Origin: Sutcliffiella horikoshii DSM 8719
Lineage (GTDB): Bacteria; Bacillota; Bacilli; Bacillales; Bacillaceae_I
Direction: 5' to 3'
Length of the DNA: 39,415 nt
Assembly: GCA_001648575.1 (NCBI GenBank)
Contig: LQXN01000046.1
Span: 1 to 39,415 of the forward strand
Under the pieces are notes generated by a model. That model saw nothing but the letters and a program-made list of their open reading frames with translations. It did not search any database and was not told the origin of the DNA. Of this stretch, positions 28,616 through 37,698 are shown one piece after another (the first letter of the stretch is position 1; each line of letters begins with the position of its first letter). Both the position numbers and the translations under genes were made by a program.

Positions 28616-30712
28616 TTAGTAAGTCAATCCATGACCGTATTCATATAACACACCACCATCAACACCTGGAACGGTAACCGGAAGTTTCCCTCCTGGCGCA
28701 TTGGCTCCAAAGATTGTTGCCGCAGTCGCCTCAAAACTTGCAGATCTGAAACCATATTGCGCAAGGTATGCGTCCACTTGATTGTAAGCCATGATGTCAT
28801 ATGGATTACGAATTCCCACCGCTATGACGGGCGCTTCCGTTTCCGCCGTTAACGTTTGAACAAGCTGCATCTGGGCATTATCTGGAGATCTTCCAGAAAC
28901 ATTAGATGTACTTGTCCCCACTATGACAGCTGTCGCATTCCTTACCTGCTCCAGTTGTGTTTCTGTTAAACGGAAATTTGCTGCAACCTCCACAACTGTG
29001 GTATTTTCATGTTGTTGCATGATCGCTTGACTTAACTCCGGTAAATTCGTTCTGCCTACAACCACAATGTTTTCATCAGTGTTCGGGGTCAATGGGAGCG
29101 CCTGGTCGTTTTTCACAAGTGTGATGGAGCGTTCCGCCGCTTCTTTTTCCACTTGCTTGTGTTCAACAGAGCCTACGATAGCTTGAGCGTTCGCGATTTT
29201 TTCTTCGATCGGCATTGGTGTTTCCTCTTTGATTACTCCACGCTTGATTTTCAGTGATAAGAGCCTTTCTACAGAAGCTTCAATCCTTTCCACTGTCAGA
29301 TCACCATTTTCTACTGCTTGCAATAGCCCCTGTCTTACTTCACTTAGTCCTACTGGCATAAGAACGACATCTGTCCCAGCTTCAACCGCCCTGACAGCTG
29401 CATCGACAGGACCGAAGTGTTCAGCGATGGCTGCCATATTCATAGCATCCGTAGTAATGACTCCTTCATAGCCCATTTCATTTCGCATCAAGTCAGTCAA
29501 GACGATATGAGAGAGAGTAGCAGGGATTGCAATCTCCTCCCCCGTTTTTCTGGAGATGGCTTTTGAGCCGTCGATTTTCGGGAAGGTGACGTGTGCCGTC
29601 ATGATGGCATCAATACCAGCCTCCATTCCCTGTTGGAACGGATACAGTTCAACTTCCATCAAGCGTTCTTTTTCATGAGGGACTTCCGGAAGACCAAGAT
29701 GTGAGTCTACAGCTGTATCCCCATGGCCCGGAAAGTGTTTGGCCGTTGCTGCCACACCTGTTGATTGAAGACCTTCCGTGTAAGCTACACCCATTTGTGC
29801 AACTAATTCTGGATCCTCACCAAAAGAACGCACCCCAATTACCGGGTTGTCGGGGTTATTGTTCACATCCATAACAGGTGCAAAGTTCATGTTGATTCCA
29901 AGTGCATGTAGCTCCTCCCCAATTGCCTTCCCGACATTATGGGCGATTTCCGGAGACCGTGTAGCTCCAAGGGCCATGTTCCCTGGCATATCTGTACCGG
30001 ACTGGAGTCTAGTAACAATTCCGCCTTCTTGGTCAATTGTCATAAGAAGTCCATATTTTTCTGCCGCTTCCTGATAGTCTGCGACAAGTCTAGTCGTTTG
30101 TTCGGTTGTAACGACATTTTCACGGAAAAGGATTACTCCGCCAAGGTGGTAGTCTTTTACAAGCTGTTCGATTTCCGGAAGCATCTCCGTTACGTTCTGC
30201 CCGTTCCAGTTCCTGAAATCCGGCATAAGCATCTGCCCGATCTTTTCTTCAATGGTCATATTACTTATTGCATGTCCGACAAGGTCATAACGTTGACCGT
30301 TTTGCTTTACAAGGGATGCCTTTGGTTCTTTCTTTCCTTTATCTTTCGGGGATACTTTGAAATCGACAGCAATTCGATCGGAATATGTCCCATCGCTCAC
30401 GGTTATGAAAGTTCTTCCTCTTTTTCCTGTGAGTGTTACGTTCCCATCTCCATCTACTTGCGCGACGTTTTTATTGGATGAATCCCACCTCAAGTTCTCT
30501 CTTGTAAATAGAAAGTGACCTTCTTCCATTACTTTCAAAGCTTTTAATTGGAACTCATTCCCGACATTCTCCGATTCGACTTGTGGGACATTTTGATAAA
30601 GAACTAAATCTTTCATTCCATTTCCAGCCTTTACAGTTTTCATGGGAATAGATGAAACGATAATTGCCAGTACAAGTACCGATAAACCAAAAATCTTCAA
30701 GGTCTTCTTCAT
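28616..30712 (-). CDS. nagZ: Beta-N-acetylglucosaminidase, glycoside hydrolase family 3
   Basis: A secreted enzyme of 698 residues that removes GlcNAc from muropeptides. Signal peptide about 1-29. An Ig-like (BIG2-type) domain at about 30-125 (WDSSNKNVAQVDGDGNVTLTG). GH3 barrel from about 145, with MTIDQEGG, NMNFAPVMDVN and the Gram-positive Asp-His acid/base dyad motif KHFPGHGDTAVDSH, and the nucleophile Asp in VITTDAMNM. A C-terminal alpha-beta domain follows (about 540-698), as in B. subtilis NagZ (YbbD). The extra N-terminal Ig-like domain may bind the wall. ATG 30712 with GGAGGTAAC; 21 bases after amiE, same operon. Confidence 0.93.
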   Translation of the reverse strand: MKKTLKIFGLSVLVLAIIVSSIPMKTVKAGNGMKDLVLYQNVPQVESENVGNEFQLKALKVMEEGHFLFTRENLRWDSSNKNVAQVDGDGNVTLTGKRGRTFITVSDGTYSDRIAVDFKVSPKDKGKKEPKASLVKQNGQRYDLVGHAISNMTIEEKIGQMLMPDFRNWNGQNVTEMLPEIEQLVKDYHLGGVILFRENVVTTEQTTRLVADYQEAAEKYGLLMTIDQEGGIVTRLQSGTDMPGNMALGATRSPEIAHNVGKAIGEELHALGINMNFAPVMDVNNNPDNPVIGVRSFGEDPELVAQMGVAYTEGLQSTGVAATAKHFPGHGDTAVDSHLGLPEVPHEKERLMEVELYPFQQGMEAGIDAIMTAHVTFPKIDGSKAISRKTGEEIAIPATLSHIVLTDLMRNEMGYEGVITTDAMNMAAIAEHFGPVDAAVRAVEAGTDVVLMPVGLSEVRQGLLQAVENGDLTVERIEASVERLLSLKIKRGVIKEETPMPIEEKIANAQAIVGSVEHKQVEKEAAERSITLVKNDQALPLTPNTDENIVVVGRTNLPELSQAIMQQHENTTVVEVAANFRLTETQLEQVRNATAVIVGTSTSNVSGRSPDNAQMQLVQTLTAETEAPVIAVGIRNPYDIMAYNQVDAYLAQYGFRSASFEATAATIFGANAPGGKLPVTVPGVDGGVLYEYGHGLTY

Positions 30713-30733
30713 TCTTGTTACCTCCAGTACTTA

Positions 30734-32437
30734 TTAATGATTTCGCTGTAACCATCCTTCTCCAGTAAAATCTGCTTGCAGTTTCTCTCCATTTTGCGTA
30801 TGCAACTCAAGATCCTTTATATACCAGCCGCGACCATTGACGGTGGCGTCTGTTTTATATTGAAATTGAATGAATTTTGTATCTGCCGGAATATGCACTT
30901 CTTTTTGTGTCCATTCTTCTTGGGCTCCTGTCAGGGATGGAAGGGCATCTGTCCAAGTCTGACCGTCCTTAGATACTTGTACATGACCGTAATCGGATTG
31001 ATTTTCGATATGATACCAGGTATGAAAGGATAGGGTGGCAGCATCGTTCAAATTCACTTCTGCAACTAGGCTACGTCGTAATTGGTCACCATATCCAGAG
31101 AACCATGCCTCCTCTTTACGGTTCATTTTCAGAGGGATGGAGTCCGCCACAAGCCTTGCAAAAGGTCTTCGTACTATATTGGTGGTCACCGTTGTCCTTG
31201 AAGGATGAACCCTGTTTGTCAGAAGTATGGCGATTGTATCATTCTCCTGATTGACCACGATTGAAGTTCCTGTGTAACCAGTATGCCCAAGGGAACCTTC
31301 ATTTGATAAGGCATCCATAAACCAGCCCTGGTTCAATTCCCAGCCGAGTCCGTGATCATTGCCAGGAAACTCCGGGATTTTATTTTCTGTAAGTAGTTTG
31401 ATTGTTTCCGGTTGTAATATTCGCTTTCCACCATATCGCCCATCTTTTATGAACATATGTGCAAGCTTCGCAAGATCTAGAGCTGTGGAAAAGACACCTG
31501 CATGTCCAGCCACACCATCCAATGACCAGGCATTTTCATCATGCACTTCTCCCCAAACAAGTCCCCGTCCAATAGCAGGCTGATATTCGGTCGCTGCAAT
31601 GCGATGCTTCAAGGAAGCCGGTGGATTGTACATCGTTTCCTTCATTCCAAGCGGATCTGTTAGGTGTTCTTTTACAAACTCATCTAACCGTTGGCCTGAC
31701 AACCGTTCAATCAAAACACCCAATGTTATCATGTTTAAATCACTGTATGTATAGGTGGATCCTGGGGCATTCGCCAACGGATGATTAAGAACAATATCAA
31801 GTCGCTCCTCTCTGCTTTCCCCTTGTGAATATAAAGGAATCCATGCGGTAAAACCGGATGTATGTGTCATAAGTTGCTCAACCGTAACCTCCTCCTTTCC
31901 GTTAGCTGCAAATTCAGGAAGGTGTGAGGCTACTGTATCATCCAGTTCAAACAATCCCTGTTCATACAAAATCATGGCCGCTGTAGTGGTGAAAATCTTG
32001 CTGATGGATGCAAGGTCAAAGATGGTGTCTGTCTCCATCGCAACCGGAGAATCTGCTTGTGTGAATTGGTCATCCGTATAACGGTAAGCATCCCCATATG
32101 CATCATGCTTCACGATATGCCCGCTTCTAGCGACAAGCGCAACTGCCCCTGGCATAACACGATCCCGTATCATCTCTTCCATCAACGGATCGATTTTGTC
32201 CAAGGTTTCTTGTACCATTCCAGCGCCTTTTGCGGAACCTGGATGAAGCACCGGTGAGGAAGGTGCCGGATTGTTCCAGGTAAATACAGGGTGTACAGCA
32301 GAGCTATTAATTTTTGACTCTTTCATTTCTTTTTTACTCTTTCCTCCTTCTGCAAAAATGGTAGTGTTCAAGGGTCCTCCCAATAGTGAGGTAGTCAGTA
32401 CAGCTGTTAATGCGATGGAAACCGTCTTTTTTTTCAT
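30734..32437 (-). CDS. amiE: AmiE-type muropeptide amidase / serine beta-lactamase-fold protein with extra C-terminal domain
   Basis: A secreted protein of 567 residues. Signal peptide about 1-29. Class C beta-lactamase fold with the SxxK motif in DLASISKIFTT, a YSD motif in STYTYSDLNMITLG (YxN equivalent) and LGHTGYTGTS as third box. In B. subtilis the matching gene (ybbE, amiE) precedes nagZ and cleaves the lactyl-peptide bond of MurNAc-peptides, and the same order here supports that role. Unlike the roughly 440-residue B. subtilis protein, it carries about 105 further residues (LNDAATLSFHTWYHIENQSDYGHVQVS ... GRGWYIKDLEL), resembling the MAM/jelly-roll domain of immune-inhibitor-type proteases. 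First gene of the operon; GGAGGAAC upstream. Confidence 0.85.
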   Translation of the reverse strand: MKKKTVSIALTAVLTTSLLGGPLNTTIFAEGGKSKKEMKESKINSSAVHPVFTWNNPAPSSPVLHPGSAKGAGMVQETLDKIDPLMEEMIRDRVMPGAVALVARSGHIVKHDAYGDAYRYTDDQFTQADSPVAMETDTIFDLASISKIFTTTAAMILYEQGLFELDDTVASHLPEFAANGKEEVTVEQLMTHTSGFTAWIPLYSQGESREERLDIVLNHPLANAPGSTYTYSDLNMITLGVLIERLSGQRLDEFVKEHLTDPLGMKETMYNPPASLKHRIAATEYQPAIGRGLVWGEVHDENAWSLDGVAGHAGVFSTALDLAKLAHMFIKDGRYGGKRILQPETIKLLTENKIPEFPGNDHGLGWELNQGWFMDALSNEGSLGHTGYTGTSIVVNQENDTIAILLTNRVHPSRTTVTTNIVRRPFARLVADSIPLKMNRKEEAWFSGYGDQLRRSLVAEVNLNDAATLSFHTWYHIENQSDYGHVQVSKDGQTWTDALPSLTGAQEEWTQKEVHIPADTKFIQFQYKTDATVNGRGWYIKDLELHTQNGEKLQADFTGEGWLQRNH

Positions 32438-32772
32438 AGTTCCTCCTTAGCTTTGCACTTAATGATTTTTGAAAGGGTTTTCATTTATCTACCATTCTAG
32501 TTTATGGAATGAATCGTATAGATGTCTATACCACATAAGTCCTGTTAAAGTAGTATTCTGTCTTGAGAAGAATGCGACTTTTATACTATTCAGAAAATTT
32601 CGAACAGAAGATGAGGTAATATTTATTGCAATGAGGTGAAGGTCGGGTTCTATTTTACCTTTTGGACTTTTGCGGAGGGGATTCGTGCGTTGAGATGGCT
32701 TCTATGTTACTTTTGAGCAACAAAATAAGGGTGCTTCGGCCGTTGATAGCCCTCTGCACCCACCTTCAAAAT
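32438..32772. other. Intergenic region with ChaB-gene terminator
   Basis: Holds the amiE leader (about 32440-32640, AT-rich, no clear operator recognised). Near 32727-32767 is an inverted repeat GGGTGC ... GCACCC which, read leftward, is followed by TTATTTTG and should terminate chaB. No gene seen. Confidence 0.5.
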
Positions 32773-32970
32773 CTATTTCTTCACCCAGTTATCTTTGTCA
32801 TTTTTCTCATATTTCTCCTTTACCGCACTCCATGCAACTTTATGTGCTGTTTCCTCTTTATCATACTGGTCCGAGGCAGAATTGAATGCTTCCTTGTAGA
32901 TTTCCTGTGCATGTTTAGGGAGATTATCCCTGACTCCATCCGGTAAATCTTTTAGAGAATCATATGGCAT
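32773..32970 (-). CDS. ChaB family protein
   Basis: A 65-residue ChaB-type protein: LKDLPDGVRDNLPKHAQEIYKEAFNSASDQY ... AHKVAWSAVKEKYEK is the whole family domain. ATG 32970 with AAGGAGGAGTAT is preferred over the frame start at 33024. E. coli ChaB is called a regulator of the ChaA cation antiporter, but no chaA is present and the role in Bacillus is unclear. Confidence 0.9.
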   Translation of the reverse strand: MPYDSLKDLPDGVRDNLPKHAQEIYKEAFNSASDQYDKEETAHKVAWSAVKEKYEKNDKDNWVKK

Positions 32971-33170
32971 TTTATACTCCTCCTTTATCAATTTATTATT
33001 CTTGAATACCCCATCGCCAATCAATTAAACGAAAAAGCTCTTTTCTCATGGAATTTGGCAATATGACGGTTACGTAAAAGCAACAAAGAAAATAGCCAAC
33101 GGAAAAGAAGGATTTCCCCCTCCTGAAAAGAATTAAAATACTAGGAGCATTTACACAAAGAGGAGACAAG

Positions 33171-33866
33171 ATGTCCAAAACTACCTTTTTACTTATCATT
33201 TTATTTATTTTAACAGGATGCACAAACATGACAGTTCAAACAGAAAAACAATTTGAAAAGGTACCTCTCCCTACAGAGTCCATGGTAGTGATTCCACCGG
33301 AACCTTCAAGTATAGAGATGAAAGAATGGCTGCTTCCCAAAAAGAACTCAAGAGTAAGAGGTGCGCCGATTACTCACGTTATGCTTCATTTCACCAATAA
33401 TGCGCTGCGTTCACCCCAATCCCCCTATAATATTGAGGATGTATATGCACTTTTTGAAGAGTATGAGGTGTCTGCTCATTATATGATAGACAGGGAAGGC
33501 GAAATCTATCTTTTGGTACCAGAGGAACGAGCTGCCTTCCATGCCGGAAAAGGGCGCCACTTAAATTATCAGGAATACGGGAATGGCCTCAATGATTATT
33601 CGATTGGAATTGAACTTATGGCAATAGGGACTAAGGAAGAAATGCTTTCGACAATACCTGAAGAGACCTATGACTCTATCGATCCCCTTAATATGGGGTA
33701 CACAGAGGAGCAATATATTGCTTTAAATAAACTATTGGACGATATTTTGACACGAAATCCTGGCATAAAAAATGACCGTGAACACATTATCGGCCACGAC
33801 GAATATTCCCCAGTCCGCAAAAGCGATCCTGGAGAACTATTTGATTGGTCAAGGATAGGATTCTGA
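33171..33866 (+). CDS. Lipoprotein N-acetylmuramoyl-L-alanine amidase (Amidase_2)
   Basis: A 231-residue membrane-anchored zinc amidase. Lipoprotein signal with LTGC lipobox (Cys about residue 17). The Amidase_2 domain covers about 60-228: THVMLHFT gives the first His ligand, SAHYMIDREGEIYLLVPEERAAFHAG the conserved middle, and HIIGHDEYSPVRKSDPG the second His and the catalytic Lys/Asp ligand region. It cleaves the amide between MurNAc and L-alanine in peptidoglycan. AAAGAGGAGAC precedes the ATG. It stands alone, with a shared bidirectional terminator after it. Confidence 0.92.
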   Translation: MSKTTFLLIILFILTGCTNMTVQTEKQFEKVPLPTESMVVIPPEPSSIEMKEWLLPKKNSRVRGAPITHVMLHFTNNALRSPQSPYNIEDVYALFEEYEVSAHYMIDREGEIYLLVPEERAAFHAGKGRHLNYQEYGNGLNDYSIGIELMAIGTKEEMLSTIPEETYDSIDPLNMGYTEEQYIALNKLLDDILTRNPGIKNDREHIIGHDEYSPVRKSDPGELFDWSRIGF

Positions 33867-33869
33867 ACA

Positions 33870-33915
33870 GCAAAAAAGAGACCGAGCGCACCACTGCGCA
33901 TTGGTCTCTTTTCTG
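33870..33915. terminator. Bidirectional terminator between amidase and RNA methylase genes
   Basis: AAAAGAGACC and GGTCTCTTTT with inner GCGCA/TGCGC pairs form a long stem with T tracts on both strands, between two convergent genes. Confidence 0.9.
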
Positions 33916-34866
33916 TTATTCACAAACCAATATCTCTCTTGTAAAATAGCCCTTCTGCGTCTCACAGCGATCTGTGATACGGAAACCGGCTTCTTTCACC
34001 ATATTATCCATTGTCTCTATAGTGATGACGACAACCTTTTTTGCAAAGCGGCGTGCATGCTTCAAGATCGCTAATTGATCTTCTGGTGTAGCATGGGTGT
34101 AAAGGTTATAAGGCATGTCAATCACTGCCACGTCATAACTGTCCATTACTTCTGAGATAGGTCCTACCTCAACCGTTCCCTGGAGGTGAAAATGTTCGAT
34201 ATTTTCCCTTGAACCTTGTACCACCAAGGGATTAATATCTCTTCCTTCCATATTGATCCCCATGGATAAAGCTTCGACAAGGACCGTTCCAATCCCACAA
34301 CACGGATCAATGGACTTGACTCCATGAGGATCTGGAACGGCGATATTCGCTACAGCCCTTGCCACTCTGGTGCTCAAGGCTGTTGAGTACTCACGTGGTT
34401 TCTTTGTATGCTGAAGCCAAACTGCCTCACTCTTCCTGTAATGACCGAAATACCAGCGGTTGCCGACTATTGCCATCCCGAAAATATGATCAGGATGATG
34501 GACATCGGCTTCACCTTCAACAATCCACCCTACGGCACGTTCGATCTCCCGACGCTCCTGATATTCAATCGTGTGTGGAGTTTTCAGGTCATTAATTTTC
34601 GAAAAAATCACCTTGAAAGTTTGGTCCCCCATCTTTATCTCTGTCACCTGATCTAAGATATCCTGCAACGTTTCCCCTTCATAGACAACCTCTATTCTTT
34701 CCCGGATAAAGGGACTTCTGCTTGGATCGATATTTTCAGTGCTTTTGATAATATTATCGTCTGTTGCTTTGCCAAAAAAAGAACGCATCTCCATATGGCA
34801 AAGGGAACGCTCTTCCTTACTGTATGCGTAGGTATATATATATGCCGGATCATTATGCTCTATCAA
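33916..34866 (-). CDS. TRM11-like RNA methyltransferase
   Basis: A 316-residue SAM-dependent methylase of the UPF0020/TRM11 type. The N-terminal part (about 1-150) is THUMP-like. SIDPCCGIGTVLVEAL (about 195-210) is the SAM-binding motif I and VIDMPYNLY (about 252-260) the (D/N)PPY-type catalytic motif with Met in place of the first Pro. Related enzymes methylate guanine N2 in tRNA; the exact target is unknown. The start at 34866 has a poor ribosome site (GAGCAAAATAATTG context), so TTG or a nearby ATG is uncertain. Confidence 0.85.
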   Translation of the reverse strand: MIEHNDPAYIYTYAYSKEERSLCHMEMRSFFGKATDDNIIKSTENIDPSRSPFIRERIEVVYEGETLQDILDQVTEIKMGDQTFKVIFSKINDLKTPHTIEYQERREIERAVGWIVEGEADVHHPDHIFGMAIVGNRWYFGHYRKSEAVWLQHTKKPREYSTALSTRVARAVANIAVPDPHGVKSIDPCCGIGTVLVEALSMGINMEGRDINPLVVQGSRENIEHFHLQGTVEVGPISEVMDSYDVAVIDMPYNLYTHATPEDQLAILKHARRFAKKVVVITIETMDNMVKEAGFRITDRCETQKGYFTREILVCE

Positions 34867-34894
34867 TTATTTTGCTCCTCTATTTGGCAGACCA

Positions 34895-35134
34895 TCACTT
34901 AACAAGATCTATCAGCCTATTTAGTTCTCCTGGATTAAATCCCTTTACTGCCTGGTCACCAATGGCTGTCACCGGGATTCCCATGAAGCCGAACTTCTCG
35001 ACTTCCTGTTGATATTCCCTGTTTGCCAGTAAATCCCTGACTTCAAAATCCACTTGATTTTCTTTTAGGAATTCCTTTACGAGTTCGCAGTCTCTGCATC
35101 CTGGTGCTGAGTAGACGATGAGTTGTTTGTTCAT
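34895..35134 (-). CDS. Glutaredoxin-family thiol redox protein
   Basis: A 79-residue glutaredoxin/NrdH-like protein with the active site PGCRDCELVKEFL (CxxC as CRDC, about residues 13-16), the cis-Pro loop MGIPVTAIGDQAVKGFNPGEL and a classic thioredoxin fold length. It reduces protein or small-molecule disulfides; the partner is unknown. ATG 35134 with GGGAGGC upstream. Ends 28 bases before the RNA methylase gene. Confidence 0.9.
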   Translation of the reverse strand: MNKQLIVYSAPGCRDCELVKEFLKENQVDFEVRDLLANREYQQEVEKFGFMGIPVTAIGDQAVKGFNPGELNRLIDLVK

Positions 35135-35199
35135 TTTAAAGCCTCCCTTGATGTATTAAACCTTTAGGTTAAATAGTATCACAAAATGTGAAAACAAGG

Positions 35200-35235
35200 A
35201 GCTAAAAAAACACCCATTAGTTCACTAATGAATGT
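35200..35235 (-). terminator. Terminator of the lia operon
   Basis: Read leftward, CATTAGTGA/ACTAATG pairing followed by GGGTGTTTTTTT, overlapping the last codons of liaR. Confidence 0.7.
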
Positions 35236-35849
35236 TTGAAAGCATAGATTACGGCCTGTGTACGGTCCTGTACCTGTAATTTTGCAAGGATATTGCTTAC
35301 ATGGACTTTCACTGTCTTCAGTGCAATAAACAGTTCATCTGCAATTTCTTGATTTGTTTTCCCTTGGGTCATGAGCAGTAGAACTTCCATCTCCCTGTTG
35401 GTAAGTTCCTCATGTGGAAGGATTTCTGTCTTTCTGCGCATTTTTTGCATCATTTTCCCAGCGACTTCCGGTTCCAAGATGGATTGTCCTTTATAGGTGG
35501 AACGGACTGCATTGGCAATTTCACTTGCTTTGGAGGTCTTCAACATATAACTGGTAGCACCTGCTTCAAGGGCAGGGTAGACCTTTTCATCATCCAGAAA
35601 GCTTGTGACGATGATGATTTTTGCCTCTGGCCATTGTTCCATGATTCTCCTGGTTGCCTCGATTCCGTCCATTTCCTTCATGACAAGATCCATTAAAATG
35701 ATATCCGGTCTATGTTCCAGCGCAAGACCGACGGCGGTTGAACCATCATCCGCCTCTGCAATCACTTCAATATCAGGTTGAGCAGAAAGATAAGCGGTGA
35801 CACCAATCCTTACCATTTCATGATCATCAACAAACAATACTTTAATCAT
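35217..35849 (-). CDS. liaR: Cell-envelope stress response regulator LiaR
   Basis: A 210-residue NarL-type response regulator. The receiver domain has the acidic pair in LFVDDHEMV, phosphorylated Asp in DIILMDLVMKEMDG and Lys in SYMLKTSKA. A LuxR-type HTH follows (LTNREMEVLLLMTQGKTNQEIADELFIALKTVKVHVSNILAKL). It activates liaI under bacitracin or other lipid-II stress in B. subtilis. ATG overlaps the liaS stop (ATGA). Confidence 0.95.
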   Translation of the reverse strand: MIKVLFVDDHEMVRIGVTAYLSAQPDIEVIAEADDGSTAVGLALEHRPDIILMDLVMKEMDGIEATRRIMEQWPEAKIIIVTSFLDDEKVYPALEAGATSYMLKTSKASEIANAVRSTYKGQSILEPEVAGKMMQKMRRKTEILPHEELTNREMEVLLLMTQGKTNQEIADELFIALKTVKVHVSNILAKLQVQDRTQAVIYAFKHSLVN

Positions 35850-36892
35850 TTCAGTCGAACCTCCTCTACATCCAGTTTTGGAACTTTGACTTCAAGTCTT
35901 GTTCCTTCCTTTTCCACACTGACAATCTTTAATGTACCGCCAAGTTCCACGGCCCTCTCATGCATATTTTGCAATCCATAGGAACCGACCTTAGCCTGCT
36001 CAACATCAAAACCTATTCCATCATCCACTACACGGAGTATGATGAGATTTTCCCTTTGTATGAGGAGGACTTCTACTGTATTTGCTTTTGAATGCCTCAA
36101 TATATTGGAAAGTGTCTCTTGTAAAATTCTAAAAAGGTGATCCTCGACACCTTTATCAATAGTGAAACTCTCTATCTTCCACGTTATACTCATGGGCACC
36201 TTTTGGATAAGTTCCAGTAACAGCTCTTCGGCTCCTTCTTGCAATGTTTTGCCTTTTAAAGCAATAGGTCGTAAATGCAGAAGCAAAGCCCGCATTTCCA
36301 ATTGAGATTGATGAATCATTTCTTCAACCAAATGAAGCTGTGTGGACTCGTTCTTATCCTTGCCTTCACTCGATTCTGTCAGAGCAGACATGAGCATAGA
36401 GGCGGCAAAAAGCTGCTGACTCACAGAATCATGAAGTTCTCTAGCTAGTCGGTTTCTTTCCTGTGAGACAATTTCCTGAATCCGGTTTTCAAGGTCTTCC
36501 GCCTTTTCATTTGCGATTTTTTGAGAGAGCTTTGTTTGTTCCTGAATTTGACCATGTAACTTCCAAACCATTTCTTCAATGGAGGCCACTTCCTGCACAC
36601 CACTTCCAGGGGCTTCCCACAAACTACGTCCTTGTTCCACCGCTTTTAATTCATCAAATACCATGTTCCATTGTTTTTTCCAAAAGAGCCCAGATAAAAG
36701 ACCGAAGATAATGCCGAGCCCAATACTCACGATCGCGGTGAATAATATAAACGGCAGGTCCCAAACTTTAATAATCCACAAAGCCTCCAAACTGATTACC
36801 GGGAAGAAGAATAAAGTCACGACTGCCAGCACAAGAAAGCTGGTAAAAGAGATTAAGATAGAATACAGTACATGCCTTGTTACTACACTCAT
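35846..36892 (-). CDS. liaS: Sensor histidine kinase LiaS
   Basis: A 348-residue intramembrane-sensing kinase. Two membrane helices (about 10-32 and 45-70) have almost no external loop. HAMP-like and coiled-coil linker, then HisKA_3 with the H box NRLARELHDSVSQQLFAASMLMSAL, and HATPase motifs ILRHSKANTVEV and DDGIGFD. Overlaps liaF and liaR by four bases each. Held inactive by LiaF in known systems. Confidence 0.95.
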   Translation of the reverse strand: MSVVTRHVLYSILISFTSFLVLAVVTLFFFPVISLEALWIIKVWDLPFILFTAIVSIGLGIIFGLLSGLFWKKQWNMVFDELKAVEQGRSLWEAPGSGVQEVASIEEMVWKLHGQIQEQTKLSQKIANEKAEDLENRIQEIVSQERNRLARELHDSVSQQLFAASMLMSALTESSEGKDKNESTQLHLVEEMIHQSQLEMRALLLHLRPIALKGKTLQEGAEELLLELIQKVPMSITWKIESFTIDKGVEDHLFRILQETLSNILRHSKANTVEVLLIQRENLIILRVVDDGIGFDVEQAKVGSYGLQNMHERAVELGGTLKIVSVEKEGTRLEVKVPKLDVEEVRLK

Positions 36893-37614
36893 ATTCTCTT
36901 CACCTCTAAGCTTCCTACAAAGATAGAGGTCACAATCTTCACTTTTTGTGTCGCTTCTTTATAATTTTCTGTGTGGAAATGCACCGTCTGGTTAAAAATA
37001 CTTTTTTCTTCATGCTCTAATATGTTCGTGGAACCAACCATTACGGAATGCTGGACACTAAGTTCTACTTCATAGGGAACCAATATTTGAATATTACCAA
37101 TCACATTCCTGATAAAAATGGTCGCTTCCCCTTTTGGGAGTACTGTATAGCTTAAATCGATGGTCGTATCGCTGATACCGCATTGAATATTGACATCATC
37201 CCAAGTGTAGGAGTGATCCGGTGTTTTCTGGGCTCCGAACAATTTGTTTTTAAACCACTTTTGTGGTTGTCTAATGACGGACTCTTGTCGCGCTGGTACA
37301 ACTTCGGGATTTAACTTGACGGGATGCTTTTTTGCCTGGAAATACTGATATACAACATAAAGGACCGTTGCAACTATCATAAAATGGAAAGTCATCGTGT
37401 TGAAAATAGAAATCAAGATGGATAACAAGCCAATCACAAATAGGACCTTTCCAATTAACCAATGCCATTTTTTCTTCCCGATATACATAAGAAAACCTGA
37501 AAAAAGGAAGGAAAATACAAGGCCCGTATTAAAGAAAAGAATCTCCAAAATAAAGATGAAAGCCCCCATAAAGATGATAAAGCTAAGGTAATCCGATTTA
37601 ATCCTGTTTAACAT
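36889..37614 (-). CDS. liaF: LiaF, membrane inhibitor of the LiaRS system
   Basis: A 241-residue protein, exactly the length of B. subtilis LiaF. N-terminal membrane helices (about 10-95: FIIFMGAFIFILEILFF, VLFVIGLLSILISIFN) are followed by a soluble C-terminal beta-helix-like domain (GISDTTIDLSYTVLPKGEATIFIRNVIGNIQILVPYEVEL). It keeps LiaS in its phosphatase state until envelope damage. ATG 37614 with GGGAGG at ten bases is preferred over the frame start at 37677. It follows liaH directly, with a terminator between; liaG is absent. Confidence 0.93.
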   Translation of the reverse strand: MLNRIKSDYLSFIIFMGAFIFILEILFFNTGLVFSFLFSGFLMYIGKKKWHWLIGKVLFVIGLLSILISIFNTMTFHFMIVATVLYVVYQYFQAKKHPVKLNPEVVPARQESVIRQPQKWFKNKLFGAQKTPDHSYTWDDVNIQCGISDTTIDLSYTVLPKGEATIFIRNVIGNIQILVPYEVELSVQHSVMVGSTNILEHEEKSIFNQTVHFHTENYKEATQKVKIVTSIFVGSLEVKRI

Positions 37615-37648
37615 GCGCCTTGCACCTCCCTTTGGTTTTATTATTGTG

Positions 37649-37686
37649 CATGCAGCCAAAAAAGGCGTAACATGCACGCCTTTTTA
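37649..37686 (-). terminator. Terminator between liaH and liaF
   Basis: Read leftward: AAAAAGGCGT, loop GCATGTT, ACGCCTTTTTT. It probably limits readthrough so that liaIH are made in excess over liaFSR, as in B. subtilis. Confidence 0.8.
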
Positions 37687-37698
37687 GAATATCAGTTT

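Noticed and set aside
33916-34866. DNA modification methylase
   Set aside because: The THUMP-like N-terminus and TRM11-type motif order fit an RNA methylase; no restriction gene is nearby.
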